Of a stretch of DNA of 64,000 bases, positions 53,205 to 62,384 are shown one piece after another (position 1 is the first letter of the stretch; each line of letters starts with the position of its first letter). The notes under the pieces are model-generated. The model was not told the origin of the DNA. It ran no database searches and saw only the letters and a list, made by a program, of their open reading frames with translations. Made by a program: the position numbers and the translations under genes. The stretch lies in assembly GCF_004614195.1 (NCBI RefSeq), contig NZ_SPUM01000026.1, positions 1 through 64,000 on the forward strand, given 5' to 3'. This stretch comes from Massilia horti. Its GTDB lineage: Bacteria > Pseudomonadota > Gammaproteobacteria > Burkholderiales > Burkholderiaceae_D.

Positions 53205-55448
53205 ATGACACGTTATCGTCGAGCAGTGCTGATATTCGCCACCGGGATGCTGATTGCAGGGTGCGCAGCCGATCGAATGCACTCGGCGGGACTGGACTTA
53301 ATTGAACATGGAAAGCCGGAGGAGGGAGTCCGCTTGCTGGAACAGGCGGCGAAATCCGACCCGGGCAATGTCGTGTTCCGTTCTGACTTCCTCAATCAAC
53401 GTTCCGAGCAGATTACACGTCTGCTGGCCGATGCTGACGATGCCCGCAACAGCGGAAAGTGGGAGCTGGCTGAACTTACGTATAATCGGGTGCTCAGCTT
53501 GGAAGGTTCAAACGTACGCGCCGCTGCTGGCCTTTCCTCCACAGCGCAGAGCCGGCGCCACGCAGCGCTCCTCGAACAAGCAGAGTCCGCACTGCAGAAT
53601 AAGGAACAAGAAAAGGCTGCAGCTCTTGTGCGGCGGATTCTGGCCGAGGCGCCGCAAAATGGAGCTGCCCTAGCGATTGAACGGCAGATTGAAGAGATCA
53701 ATTCAACAAGCCAACTGGCGGCGCTTTCGCTTCATTCGGCATTTCGCAAACCAATAACTTTGCAGTTTCGGGATGCCAGTCTACGTGTTGTTCTCGAGGC
53801 ACTGGCTCGGGCGACAGGCGTCGATTTCATCCTGGATAAGGATGTGCGCCCCGATCTGCGTACCACTGTCTTTCTTCGGCAAGCACCGCTTGAGGACGCG
53901 CTGGCGCTTGTCCTGCAAACGAACAATCTTGAAAAAAAAGTCTTGAACGCGAATTCGGTCTTGATATACGCGAGCACTCCTGAAAAGCAAAAGGAATACC
54001 GGGAGCTCGTCGTCAAGGGGTTCTATCTCGCAAACGCCGATGTGAACAAGACGCATGCCATGATCAAGAGCATGCTCAAAACGAAGGACACATTTGTCGA
54101 CGAGAAGCTGAATCTGCTTATGATTCGCGATACACCGGAAGCGGTCCGTCTTGCCGAGAAACTGATCGCCATGCAGGATTTGCCTGAGCCGGAGGTGATG
54201 CTTGATGTCGAGGTACTGGAAGTCAAGCGCTCCCGGTTGAACGATCTGGGAATTCAGTGGACAAGCCAATTCACGGTTAGCCCTTTGATGAGCACGCCCG
54301 CCCTTCTCACAGATCTGCGCGGGTTGAACGCGTCTCGCCTTGGCGTAACGACCCCGAGCGCGACAGTTAACGTAAGACGAGAGCTGGGTGATGCGAACAT
54401 TCTCGCTAATCCACGCATCAGGGCGCGTAATCGCGAAAAGGCCAAGATACTGATTGGCGACAAAGTGCCAGTGTCCACAAGTACCGCCACGGCGACTGGA
54501 TTGGTATCGGAAAGTGTGCAGTATCTCGATGTCGGGATCAAACTCGATGCCGAACCCAACGTTTACTTGGATGGCGATGTGGCAATCCGTGTTGGGCTGG
54601 AGGTTAGCACGATTACGCGCGAAATTCGCACGCCCGGTGGATCGCTTGCGTATCAAATCGGGTCGCGTTCGGCGTCGACTGTACTGCGGCTTCGTGATGG
54701 CGAGACCCAGGTCTTGGCTGGCCTGATCAGTGATCAGGATCGACATGACGCGAGTCGCATTCCTGGTCTTGGAGACCTTCCGATCGTGGGGCGCCTCTTT
54801 GGCTCCCAAAAAGACGGCCACGAGAAAACAGAAATTGTACTGTCCATAACACCGCATTTGATTCGAAACATCGAACGCCCGAGCGCGACTGCAGGAGAGT
54901 TCTGGTCGGGTACTGAATCGGCCTTGAATACCCGACCGTTGCGACTCGGAACGGCGGCCGAGGGTCAGGCAGGCACGACAGCAACGTCTGGCGATCGGAA
55001 AACAACAGATCTCAACAGCACTGCGTCGCCAACTAGGCTCGTTTTCAGCTGGATCGGCCCCAAGAAAATTGCTCCGAATGAACCATTCACGGTTGCATTG
55101 CGTCTGGAAAGCGATGGGGGAGTTCGGAGCCTGCCCCTTCAGTTTGGCTTCGATCCATTGAGTATCGAGCTGATCAACGTTGCGGAAGGCTCGTATTTCA
55201 AGAAAGCCAATGCAGAAACGAGCCTTTCTCACAGTGTCAACGCGTCGGAAGGAAAGGTAATGGTCAGCATTGTCCGCGCGGGCACGAGCGGGACACGTGG
55301 CAACGATGATGTCGTCATTCTTACGTTTAAACCGTTAAATCAAAAGAATTCAGAACTGAAATTAATGGCAGCAGCTCCGACCACGGTAGGTGATAAAGGG
55401 CCAGCACCGACGATGCCTGCTCCACTCATAATCAAGCTTGGGGACTAA
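53205..55448 (+). CDS. Secretin (GspD/PilQ family) with TPR and cohesin domains
   Basis: A 747-residue outer-membrane channel subunit. Signal with lipobox LIAGC (Cys20), then TPR-like helices to about 165, a short secretin N-domain near 170-250 (PITLQFRDASLRVVLEALARATG), an N1 domain (GFYLANADVNKTHAMIKSML) and the secretin barrel near 340-570 (LRLRDGETQVLAGLISDQ, IPGLGDLPIVGRLFGSQ). After a linker the end, about 610-735, is a cohesin-like domain: FSWIGPKKIAPNEPFTVALR and LQFGFDPLSIELINV. Cohesin tails occur in some type II systems with special surface substrates. Confidence 0.9.
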   Translation: MTRYRRAVLIFATGMLIAGCAADRMHSAGLDLIEHGKPEEGVRLLEQAAKSDPGNVVFRSDFLNQRSEQITRLLADADDARNSGKWELAELTYNRVLSLEGSNVRAAAGLSSTAQSRRHAALLEQAESALQNKEQEKAAALVRRILAEAPQNGAALAIERQIEEINSTSQLAALSLHSAFRKPITLQFRDASLRVVLEALARATGVDFILDKDVRPDLRTTVFLRQAPLEDALALVLQTNNLEKKVLNANSVLIYASTPEKQKEYRELVVKGFYLANADVNKTHAMIKSMLKTKDTFVDEKLNLLMIRDTPEAVRLAEKLIAMQDLPEPEVMLDVEVLEVKRSRLNDLGIQWTSQFTVSPLMSTPALLTDLRGLNASRLGVTTPSATVNVRRELGDANILANPRIRARNREKAKILIGDKVPVSTSTATATGLVSESVQYLDVGIKLDAEPNVYLDGDVAIRVGLEVSTITREIRTPGGSLAYQIGSRSASTVLRLRDGETQVLAGLISDQDRHDASRIPGLGDLPIVGRLFGSQKDGHEKTEIVLSITPHLIRNIERPSATAGEFWSGTESALNTRPLRLGTAAEGQAGTTATSGDRKTTDLNSTASPTRLVFSWIGPKKIAPNEPFTVALRLESDGGVRSLPLQFGFDPLSIELINVAEGSYFKKANAETSLSHSVNASEGKVMVSIVRAGTSGTRGNDDVVILTFKPLNQKNSELKLMAAAPTTVGDKGPAPTMPAPLIIKLGD

Positions 55449-55449
55449 T

Positions 55450-55959
55450 GTGGGCGGTGTCAGTGCCCCTCGGGCTCGATTTCGCTGGGATCGGGAACAA
55501 GGATTCACGATCATCGAGCTGTTGGTGACCGTTGTAATCGTTTCGGTTCTGGCCGGAGCAGCGCTGCCCATGGCGGAGCTGGTTAACCGCCGAAATAAGG
55601 AGCAAGACCTGCGTCGTAATCTGATGTCAATCCGGGAGGCGCTAGATGCATACAAGAGAGCCTACGACGAAGGCAGGATAGCGCCAGTCCCAGGTGACTC
55701 CGGGTATCCGCCTGCACTCGCCACATTGGTCAATGGAGTTCAGGACGCAAAGAATCCGACTGGAGCGAAATTATATTTTCTACGCCGCCTGCCACGCGAC
55801 CCCTTTGCTCCAGACCTTCAAGTTCCCTCTGAGGCAACATGGGGGCGGCGTAGCTATGACTCCAGCGCGTCCGAACCGAAAGAGGGGCGGGATGTCTATG
55901 ACGTGTACTCACTCGCTCCCGGTAATGGGCTTAATGGAATTCCATACAGGGAGTGGTGA
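55450..55959 (+). CDS. Major-type pseudopilin (GspG-like)
   Basis: A 169-residue prepilin with the cleavage motif QG|FTIIELLVTVVIVSVLAG (Gly then Phe, Glu at +5). The body has LRRNLMSIREALDAYKRA and LPRDPFAPDLQV, the loop of GspG. A long leader of 17 residues precedes the motif. GTG 55450 is used because GGGG is seven bases upstream; it starts 1 base after the secretin stop. A prepilin peptidase for it is not in the window. Confidence 0.87.
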   Translation: MGGVSAPRARFRWDREQGFTIIELLVTVVIVSVLAGAALPMAELVNRRNKEQDLRRNLMSIREALDAYKRAYDEGRIAPVPGDSGYPPALATLVNGVQDAKNPTGAKLYFLRRLPRDPFAPDLQVPSEATWGRRSYDSSASEPKEGRDVYDVYSLAPGNGLNGIPYREW

Positions 55960-56345
55960 TGCGCGCCAAGTCAATAATGCCGCGAGGCTTCACGCTGATC
56001 GAGCTGCTGGTAGCGTTGGCCATCATAGCGACTCTGCTCAGCCTTGCAGCCCCACGCTATCTGGGAAACGTAGAGCGTGCAAAAGAAGCCACGCTAAAGG
56101 AGAACCTTGCAACTTTGCGCGATGTCCTTGACAAGCATTTCGCCGATAAAGGAACGTATCCTCAAGCACTTGACGAGCTCGTGGAGCGCCGTTATCTCCG
56201 AAGAATTCCGGACGACCCTTTTACTGAGAGTAACAGGACTTGGATACTTATCCCTCCCCCTGATCCGAAGCTAGGGGGAATTTATGATGTACACAGTGGA
56301 ACAACCGGACTTGCGCGGGATGGCAGTCGCTTGGCGGAGTGGTGA
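55959..56345 (+). CDS. Pseudopilin (GspG-like)
   Basis: A 128-residue prepilin with PRG|FTLIELLVALAIIATLL and Glu+5, followed by APRYLGNVERAKEATLKENL, LRDVLDKHFADKG and RRIPDDPFTESNRTW, again GspG-like, without a visible Cys pair. ATG 55959 shares its A with the stop of the previous gene (TGATG). Two adjacent GspG-like genes may form a heteromeric pseudopilus. Confidence 0.87.
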   Translation: MRAKSIMPRGFTLIELLVALAIIATLLSLAAPRYLGNVERAKEATLKENLATLRDVLDKHFADKGTYPQALDELVERRYLRRIPDDPFTESNRTWILIPPPDPKLGGIYDVHSGTTGLARDGSRLAEW

Positions 56346-56348
56346 CCG

Positions 56349-56822
56349 ATGCAGCGGCGGCCAAATAATGCAGGCTTTACCTATCTGGCACTTCTCTTTT
56401 TTGTCGCGATTGCAGGGGTGTTTGCCGCAAGTGTTGGAATGATTTGGTCCACCGAGAGTCAGCGCGGAAAAGAACAATTACTCATTTATGTAGGTGGTCA
56501 ATACCGCAAGGCAATCGAATCGTACTATGAAAAAACGCCGGGAACGGTAAAACAGTACCCCAAAGACCTCAACGATCTGCTGTATGACAAGCGCCAAGCA
56601 GGTACGGTTCGCCATTTGCGTCGTTCGTACATTGATCCAATAACGGATAGCGCAGATTGGGGTATCGTACATGCTCCTGATGGAGGCATAATGGGCGTGT
56701 ATAGCAAATCTCAGAAAAGGCCACTGAAGACGAATCATCTTCCGGTGCCCATTCCTATATCCACGCCTGCTGAAACCTATTCCCAGTGGCGCTTTGCATT
56801 CAGTCCAAATAGCAGCAAATAA
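56349..56822 (+). CDS. Minor pseudopilin lacking Glu at +5
   Basis: A 157-residue protein with NAG|FTYLALLFFVAIAGVFAAS; position +5 of the mature protein is Ala, not the usual Glu, as in the tip pseudopilin GspK. The rest, GGQYRKAIESYYEKTPG and YPKDLNDLLYDKR, LRRSYIDPITDSADWGI, resembles a group of single-domain minor pseudopilins rather than GspK itself. Last gene of the cluster, 3 bases after the previous one. Confidence 0.8.
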   Translation: MQRRPNNAGFTYLALLFFVAIAGVFAASVGMIWSTESQRGKEQLLIYVGGQYRKAIESYYEKTPGTVKQYPKDLNDLLYDKRQAGTVRHLRRSYIDPITDSADWGIVHAPDGGIMGVYSKSQKRPLKTNHLPVPIPISTPAETYSQWRFAFSPNSSK

Positions 56823-57214
56823 TCTGGCGGGCGCTATCATCTGGTCCTTTTATGGGGCCACTGGACGCAGCAGGGTGCCGGAAGCGCCCTTCTGCTCGAT
56901 GCTGCAATGCAGTTGTTCCCGGTGACCTTGGCGCCCCCCAGGCGTTTCAGCTTGCCAGCAAAGGGCAGGCAAGCTTTGCTAGTCAACCGCAGCATCCGCT
57001 CCTCTCATGACAGTGCGGTCGCAGCGGTTTGCGCGCCACCCGAGTCGCCTGCACTTGAAGCCACGCGCAGCAGCCCGAACCCCAAATGTCGTACCCAATG
57101 TGAGTTTTGATGAGAATTTCGAACTAAAATCCTTTTTGTTGGCTGACTTTTTGCTAACATTGCAGTAGGACTGAGCGTTGCGGCCCCGCAAACCTGTGTG
57201 ATCCAATACCTCCT
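56823..57214. other. Spacer between secretion cluster and oxyR
   Basis: No supported gene. A hairpin AGCTTGCC (56949-56956) / GGCAAGCT (56968-56975) is seen. The final 90 bases before oxyR are AT-rich (runs of T near 57130 and 57150) and likely hold its promoter. In relatives recG often precedes oxyR; nothing like its end was found. Confidence 0.45.
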
Positions 57215-58156
57215 ATGACACTGACCGAACTGAAATACATTGTCGCCGTTGCGCGTGCGAGACATTTCGGCCACGCTGCCGAGGCCTGCTTCGTTGCCCA
57301 GCCAACCCTCTCCGTCGCGATCAAGAAGCTTGAGGACGAGCTTGGCGTGACGCTGTTCGAACGCGGCGGCTCGGAAGTGTCGGTCACGCCGCTGGGCGCC
57401 CAGATTGTCGCGCAGGCCGAACGGGTGCTGGAGCAGACCGCCGCCATCAAGGAACTGGCCAAGCAGAACAAGGACCCGCTCGCCGGCCCGCTGCGCCTGG
57501 GCGTGATCTACACAATCGGCCCCTACCTGTTGCCGCCGCTGGTCAAGAACCTGATCGAGCACGTGCCGCAGATGCCGCTCGTGCTGCAGGAGAACTTCAC
57601 CGTCAAACTGCTGGAGCAGCTGCGCCAGGGCGAGCTCGACGCCGCCATCATGGCGCTGCCGCTGCAGGAACACGGGATGTCGATGCAGACGCTGTATGAC
57701 GAGCCGTTCGTGGTCGCGATGCCCAGGAACCATCCGTGGGCGGAGCGCAAGGAGATCTCGGCCGAGGACCTGAAGAGCGAAACCATGCTGCTGCTGGGCA
57801 CCGGCCACTGCTTCCGCGACCAGGTGTTGGAAGTGTGTCCGGAAATGGCGCGCTTCTCGACGCCGGGCAATGGCATGCAGCGTACCTTCGAGGGTTCGTC
57901 GCTGGAGACGATCCGCCACATGGTCGCAAGCGGCATCGGCCTGACGGTGCTGCCGCGCGCGTCGGTGGTCGACATGCAGGACCCGAACGGCATGCTGACT
58001 TTCGTGCCGTTCTCAGCACCGGCGCCGTCGCGCCGGGTCGTGATCGTGTGGCGCAAGAGCTTCACGCGCCGCGCCGCGATCGACGCGGTCTGCCAGGAAG
58101 TAGCCCGGTGCGAGCTGCAGGGCGTGGACATGCTGGCGCTCGAAGCGGCCGCCTGA
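57215..58156 (+). CDS. oxyR: Hydrogen-peroxide sensor and regulator OxyR
   Basis: A 313-residue LysR-type regulator. The N-terminal winged helix has [25 protein letters not shown], and the sensing domain has [16 protein letters not shown] with Cys199 and Cys208, the exact positions of the E. coli redox pair. This makes OxyR rather than another LysR protein nearly certain. When oxidised it activates catalase and peroxidase genes. It is followed by ubiA, an arrangement common in this family. Confidence 0.96.
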   Translation: MTLTELKYIVAVARARHFGHAAEACFVAQPTLSVAIKKLEDELGVTLFERGGSEVSVTPLGAQIVAQAERVLEQTAAIKELAKQNKDPLAGPLRLGVIYTIGPYLLPPLVKNLIEHVPQMPLVLQENFTVKLLEQLRQGELDAAIMALPLQEHGMSMQTLYDEPFVVAMPRNHPWAERKEISAEDLKSETMLLLGTGHCFRDQVLEVCPEMARFSTPGNGMQRTFEGSSLETIRHMVASGIGLTVLPRASVVDMQDPNGMLTFVPFSAPAPSRRVVIVWRKSFTRRAAIDAVCQEVARCELQGVDMLALEAAA

Positions 58157-58256
58157 TCTGTATCACCCGGCCGGGCACGGCGCCCACAGGCCGCGCGCAA
58201 ACGCAGTAGAATCCCTGCCTTCTGCACAACCATTCTTGCCAGACAAGAAGCATACG

Positions 58257-59111
58257 ATGAACAAACTGGCGCTGTATTTCCGGCTTGTCCGCGCCGACAA
58301 GCCAATCGGCATTCTCCTGTTACTCTGGCCTACGCTGTGGGCCCTGTGGATGGCCTCGGGTGGCAAGCCCAACCCGCTGTATTTGGTCATCTTCGTGCTC
58401 GGCACCGCGCTGATGCGTTCGGCCGGCTGCGCGATCAACGACTATGCCGACCGCGACTTCGACCTGCACGTCAAGCGCACCAAGGACCGTCCCCTGACCA
58501 GCGGCCGCATCAAGGGCTGGGAAGCGGTCATGGTGGCAGCGGTGCTGGCCCTGGTCTCGTTCCTGCTGATCCTGCCGCTCAACACGCTGACCAAGCAATT
58601 GTCGGTCCTGGCGCTGTTCGTCGCCGGCAGCTACCCCTACTTCAAGCGATTCTTCGCCATCCCGCAGGCTTACCTGGGCATCGCCTTTGGCTTCGGCATC
58701 CCGATGGCATTCGCAGCAGTCCAGGGCGAGGTGCCGGCGGTCGCGTGGTGGCTGCTGGTAGCCAACATCTTCTGGGCCGTGGCCTACGACACCGAGTACG
58801 CGATGGTCGACCGCGACGACGACTTGAAGATCGGCATTCGCACCTCGGCAATCACCTTCGGCCGCTTCGACGTGGCCGCCGTGATGCTGTGCTATGGCGC
58901 GGCGCTGGCGATCGACCTGGTGTGCGGCTGGCTGCTCGGCCTGCGCGGCTGGTTCGTGGCGGGGGTAATGGTCGCGGCCGCCATGGCCCTCTACCACTAC
59001 ACGCTGATCCGCGATCGCGATCGCATGCGCTGCTTTGCCGCCTTCCGCCACAACAACTGGCTGGGCGCCGCATTGTTCGCGGGTGTCGCGCTCGACTATG
59101 CATTAGGTTAA
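58257..59111 (+). CDS. ubiA: 4-hydroxybenzoate octaprenyltransferase
   Basis: A 284-residue inner-membrane enzyme that prenylates 4-hydroxybenzoate in ubiquinone synthesis. About eight to nine helices are seen. The two aspartate-rich motifs are NDYADRDFD (near 62) and [12 protein letters not shown] (near 180), with the [18 protein letters not shown] opening of UbiA. ATG 58257 fits the E. coli start. No strong Shine-Dalgarno is seen. 100 bases after oxyR, so shared transcription is possible. Confidence 0.95.
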   Translation: MNKLALYFRLVRADKPIGILLLLWPTLWALWMASGGKPNPLYLVIFVLGTALMRSAGCAINDYADRDFDLHVKRTKDRPLTSGRIKGWEAVMVAAVLALVSFLLILPLNTLTKQLSVLALFVAGSYPYFKRFFAIPQAYLGIAFGFGIPMAFAAVQGEVPAVAWWLLVANIFWAVAYDTEYAMVDRDDDLKIGIRTSAITFGRFDVAAVMLCYGAALAIDLVCGWLLGLRGWFVAGVMVAAAMALYHYTLIRDRDRMRCFAAFRHNNWLGAALFAGVALDYALG

Positions 59112-59217
59112 TATTGTCCCAAAGGCATTCGCACAGGACACGCCGCCGGATTGCCCGGCCGTGCCGCCGAATGCCCAGACCAGACTCTTGCCACAACGAA
59201 CAGAACGAGGTTCTCCC

Positions 59218-59538
59218 ATGATGGAAAAAATCCCTACCCAGACCGGCGCACGCGAGCAACTGATGTCCGACCTGAAGAGCGTGATCCAGGATGCCGAAGC
59301 CTGGCTGCGCCACGGCGGCCAACTGACCGGCGAGGAACTGAAAGCGGCCAAGGCAAAGTTCGAGCGCACCCTGATGAACGCCAAGGATGACCTGATCCGG
59401 CTGGAAGAAGCCGCGGTCGAGAAGGCCAAGGTTGCAGCGCGCGCCACCGACGAGTACGTGAAAGAAAACCCGTGGAAGGCGGTCGGCCTGGGCACAGCGG
59501 TCGGCGTCGTCATCGGCATGCTCATCGCACGCAAGTAA
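59218..59538 (+). CDS. DUF883 family protein (ElaB/YqjD-like)
   Basis: A 106-residue protein, mainly helical: EQLMSDLKSVIQDAEAWLRH and VEKAKVAARATDEYVKENPWKAVG, ending in a short membrane helix GTAVGVVIGMLIARK. This is the YqjD/ElaB family, inner-membrane tail-anchored and known in E. coli to bind ribosomes in stationary phase. Start 59218 by GAGG upstream. First of three small genes with the same order as yqjD-yqjE-yqjK. Confidence 0.92.
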   Translation: MMEKIPTQTGAREQLMSDLKSVIQDAEAWLRHGGQLTGEELKAAKAKFERTLMNAKDDLIRLEEAAVEKAKVAARATDEYVKENPWKAVGLGTAVGVVIGMLIARK

Positions 59539-59541
59539 GCA

Positions 59542-59922
59542 ATGTCGATCACAGCGGCGGCAAGCAGGATAGCGGCGACCCTGATCGCCATGGTGCACAC
59601 GCGGCTCGAGCTGGCCGCGGTGGAGATGCAGGAAGAGGCGCATCGTCTGCTCGGCTACATGGCGTGGCTGATACTGGCCGTGTTCCTGCTTGCAGGCAGC
59701 ATCCTGCTGGCCACGCTGTTCGTGATCGTGCTGTTTTGGGACAGCTACCGCCTGCACGCGGTGGGCGGCATGGCCGCCCTGCTCGCGCTGGTTGGCGCCG
59801 CGATCGTGATGAAGGTACGCGCCAGCCTTGATTCGCGGCCACCGCTGCTGTCGAACACGCTGAACGAGCTGCGCAACGACATGGCTTTCGCCACCGCCTC
59901 GGAGCCGGCCGATGAGCAATAG
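59542..59922 (+). CDS. YqjE/phage-holin-family membrane protein
   Basis: A 126-residue inner-membrane protein with two helices (about 38-66 and 76-94) after an amphipathic ARIAATLIAMVHTRLELAA-like start. It matches the YqjE family (phage holin family in Pfam), which is not a lysis protein but an envelope protein linked to YqjD. 3 bases after that gene and overlapping the next by 11. Confidence 0.9.
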   Translation: MSITAAASRIAATLIAMVHTRLELAAVEMQEEAHRLLGYMAWLILAVFLLAGSILLATLFVIVLFWDSYRLHAVGGMAALLALVGAAIVMKVRASLDSRPPLLSNTLNELRNDMAFATASEPADEQ

Positions 59923-60205
59923 CCTGAAACGTCTGGCGGCGCGGCGCGCCGAACTGATCGAGGAGTGCGCGCTGCAGCGCGCACAGGTGGCGCAGGAGTT
60001 TACGCTGCTACGCTCCCCTTTGAATGCCTTCAGCCTCGACGGACTGCGCGAGCGGCTCGCAGGCCACAGCACGCTGCTGCTGGCAGTCGCCGGCGTCGCG
60101 CTTGGATTCGTGGTCACCCGTCCCAAACGGCTGCTCTCTCTCGCTTCACGCGCCCTGCCCCTGTTCGGGATGGTGCGCAAGCTCCTGCCGCTCTTGTCCC
60201 ACTAG
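59912..60205 (+). CDS. YqjK-like protein
   Basis: A 97-residue protein, mostly charged helix (RLAARRAELIEECALQRAQVAQE) with one membrane helix at about 50-70 (LLLAVAGVALGFVVT). YqjK-like by position and length; sequence conservation in this family is low. Start overlaps the YqjE-like gene. Confidence 0.78.
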   Translation: MSNSLKRLAARRAELIEECALQRAQVAQEFTLLRSPLNAFSLDGLRERLAGHSTLLLAVAGVALGFVVTRPKRLLSLASRALPLFGMVRKLLPLLSH

Positions 60206-60601
60206 CAGGGAGCCAATCGGCACGCCCTCGGTTCCAGGCCCTCAATTCGGAATGGCCTGTCGCCGAGGCGTATCACCGTTGTATCACCGGTCGTAACAGC
60301 GGCCTGTCTTCCAATACTCCTAATCCAGTCGTATTTCCTGCCGTCTTCCGCTTGACGGCATCATCCCTCCGCGTCCAGACAGAGGCCGCGCTGACGCTTG
60401 ACCGTTTGCGTTTTGTCTCTTGATTGAGCGCAATTTGGCTCTAACCATCCCGCTCAACAATAAACGCTGGCGTTTGTTAGCTTTCGCCGATCGCCTTGGC
60501 ACTGCGCGTCCTCAGCAAACTGCCATGCAGCCGCGCAGCCCCTTTCCATCAAGACCAGCCCCACCAGACAGCAGTCCAACTTAAATCTCGGAGAGAACAA
60601 A
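60206..60601. other. Spacer upstream of hcp with short inverted repeats
   Basis: No gene supported in 396 bases. Inverted repeats are TTGAGCG/CGCTCAA (60424-60430 and 60451-60457) and AAACGC/GCGTTT (60462-60475). They lie about 140 bases before hcp and could be a terminator of the yqj-like set or regulatory sites for hcp. Confidence 0.45.
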
Positions 60602-61096
60602 ATGGCAACCGACGTATATCTGCAGATCGAAGGCATCAAGGGAGAATCCCAGGACGACAAACACAAGGACTGGATCGAAGTGACCGGCATCCACTGGGGA
60701 GTCCACCAACCAAGGAGCGCGACGGCGTCCACCAGTGGGGGCCATACCTCGGAACGTGCCGAGCTGGCGGATATCTCCTTCTCCAAGCTGGCCGACCTGT
60801 CCTCTCCGATCCTTGCGCAGACGTGCGCGATGGGCAAGACGATCCCCAAGGCCAAGTTCGAGTTCTTCCGGGCGGATGGCAATGGAATCCGGGTCAAATA
60901 TTTCGAGATCGTCCTGACGAATGTCCTGATCGGCATGGTCAAGCCACACCTGGGCGGGGAGGAGTCCTACCTGACCGAGACCGTCAACCTGAAATACTCC
61001 AAGATCAACTGGACCTACACGCAACAGAAGGTCGGCGGTGGCAGCGGCGGCGCCACCGTGGGCGGCTGGGACTTGGCGGCCAACAAGATCGCGTAG
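60602..61096 (+). CDS. hcp: Hcp family type VI secretion protein
   Basis: A 164-residue tube-forming protein of the Hcp1 group. It begins ATDVYLQIEGIKGESQD and contains KDWIEVTGIHWGV, LADISFSKLADLSSP, AKFEFFRADGNGI and VNLKYSKINWTYTQQ, all typical. It assembles hexamer rings in the injected tube and often carries small effectors in its lumen. GGAGAG precedes ATG 60602. No other tss gene is here, so it is an orphan hcp, probably loading the two genes that follow. Confidence 0.93.
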   Translation: MATDVYLQIEGIKGESQDDKHKDWIEVTGIHWGVHQPRSATASTSGGHTSERAELADISFSKLADLSSPILAQTCAMGKTIPKAKFEFFRADGNGIRVKYFEIVLTNVLIGMVKPHLGGEESYLTETVNLKYSKINWTYTQQKVGGGSGGATVGGWDLAANKIA

Positions 61097-61104
61097 GGGG
61101 CGTC

Positions 61105-61488
61105 ATGCCGGTCGATCTTGAAAAGTTCGCCAAGCACTTACGCGCCAATGTCCGCCCCAACTTTGGTAACGGCAAGTGCGGTGAATTCGTGCGTAAGGCG
61201 TTGCAAGCCGGAGGCGCCAAGATTCCGCAACCGTACCCGGCAACAGGCAAGGAGTATGGCCCGATACTGCTGATGCTGGGCTTTCATAAAATTACAGTCG
61301 ACGATCCTGACAAGTTCAGCTTCATCAGGGGTGACGTAATGGTCATGGAGTCGTACAAGCTGAACGGTGCGGGACACGTTGCGGGATACGACGGACAAAA
61401 ATGGATTTCAGATTTCATCCAACGAGACTTCTGGGCTGGGAAAGATTACCGAAATGCGAGGCCTCAATATGCCGTTTACCGTTACTAA
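61105..61488 (+). CDS. Probable peptidoglycan amidase effector (Cys/His type)
   Basis: A 127-residue protein. GNGKCGEFVRKAL holds Cys25 at a helix start, and GAGHVAGYDGQKWISDF holds His91, the arrangement of NlpC/P60 or CHAP amidases; the tail FWAGKDYRNARPQYAVYRY is also typical for such small effectors. It would cut wall peptides in a rival cell's periplasm, so no signal is needed. It follows hcp by 8 bases and overlaps an exported immunity gene by 20. Exact Tae class not resolved. Confidence 0.75.
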   Translation: MPVDLEKFAKHLRANVRPNFGNGKCGEFVRKALQAGGAKIPQPYPATGKEYGPILLMLGFHKITVDDPDKFSFIRGDVMVMESYKLNGAGHVAGYDGQKWISDFIQRDFWAGKDYRNARPQYAVYRY

Positions 61489-62050
61489 ACACCTGATCAT
61501 CGCTGCGCTGCTGGTGGCATGCAACTCGGCCGTTTCGGCCAACGACAAGCCGCCGCGATTTCTGCAGGAGCCTGTCCTGGGTTTGCGCCTGAAGTCCGCC
61601 GGCGTCAAACTTGAGCTATTGCCGGAGGACGTGCGCAAGATTTGCGTACAGATTGCGGATAGCGAGAACTGGACAGCACGTAAATGGATTTTCGCTCGTG
61701 CCGCTGATGCCGCCTCAACCTACTATGTAGTCTCCGGTTACTCCAAGCGGCGCCATCCTGAGCCAGGTGAACCGCTTTACGAGCCCGACGAACGCGGAGG
61801 GATGTTGTTCGTAACAGGCAATAAGTGCGAAGGAGACCCGGCACGCGAGGTGTTTAAAGCGCGGGACTTTAACGACACACCGCAGGCAATCCTCCAGCAG
61901 CTCGCCCAAGATTTGGCCAAGCGGTTATCCCGCGCATTCGGTGGCCCGGATCGACTGCGCACTGAAATCAAGAACCAGCGTATCGACTTCGACCAGCTCT
62001 CGCCGGAGCTACAGGAGGCGTTCAAGCCGTACTTCGGGCCTGCAAAGTAA
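61469..62050 (+). CDS. Periplasmic immunity protein for the amidase effector
   Basis: A 193-residue exported protein, signal MPFTVTKHLIIAALLVAC with a possible lipobox LVAC (Cys18) or Sec cleavage after VSA. The body has LPEDVRKICVQIADSENW, KWIFARAADA and CEGDPAREVFKARD, which I do not recognise. ATG 61469 is chosen by GCGAGG seven bases before it. Its overlap with the effector and its periplasmic destination make immunity by far the likeliest role. Confidence 0.7.
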   Translation: MPFTVTKHLIIAALLVACNSAVSANDKPPRFLQEPVLGLRLKSAGVKLELLPEDVRKICVQIADSENWTARKWIFARAADAASTYYVVSGYSKRRHPEPGEPLYEPDERGGMLFVTGNKCEGDPAREVFKARDFNDTPQAILQQLAQDLAKRLSRAFGGPDRLRTEIKNQRIDFDQLSPELQEAFKPYFGPAK

Positions 62051-62384
62051 GTCAGACCGGAACGGGGGACGCTCGGTTCCCCGTTTTTTCCTCCGGCTTG
62101 GATGCCAAATACCCGATAAATCACTCAGTTCCTAACCGTGCATTCGCCACGGATCTTTGGTCGCGCCCCAGGGAACAAACGTGATTGCTATCTGCTAGTA
62201 GCATTCCCAACATCCCCGAGTTATCCGTTTTCATCAAGAATACATGTCAAATTCCATATGACAGCAATTTTTATTGCGCACAAGTGGAAGTCAATGCTAC
62301 AGTTGCCTCGCAATATAACAGTAACAACATGACCAACCACCCACCACTCCGCCACCGGAGACGCGTTAAGTATTGGAGACGACA
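62051..62384. other. Spacer upstream of the TonB receptor gene
   Basis: Apart from the terminator at its left end no feature is clear. Short frames in it are not protein-like. The right part becomes AT-richer and must contain the receptor promoter; no iron-box-like palindrome was found by eye. Confidence 0.4.
62061..62089 (+). terminator. Intrinsic terminator after the effector/immunity pair
   Basis: AACGGGG (62061-62067) pairs with CCCCGTT (62079-62085), followed by TTTTTT to 62089. It lies 10 bases beyond the immunity stop and closes the hcp, effector, immunity unit. Confidence 0.85.

Noticed and set aside
56907..57110. 67-codon plus frame before oxyR, considered as the end of recG
   Set aside because: No helicase C-terminal motif is visible and the residue make-up is Pro/Ser/Arg-rich noise.
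60496..61104. Long in-frame extension of the amidase effector through hcp
   Set aside because: The frame upstream of 61105 is Arg/Gln/Gly-rich noise inside hcp. The real start has its own GGGGG-type ribosome site.
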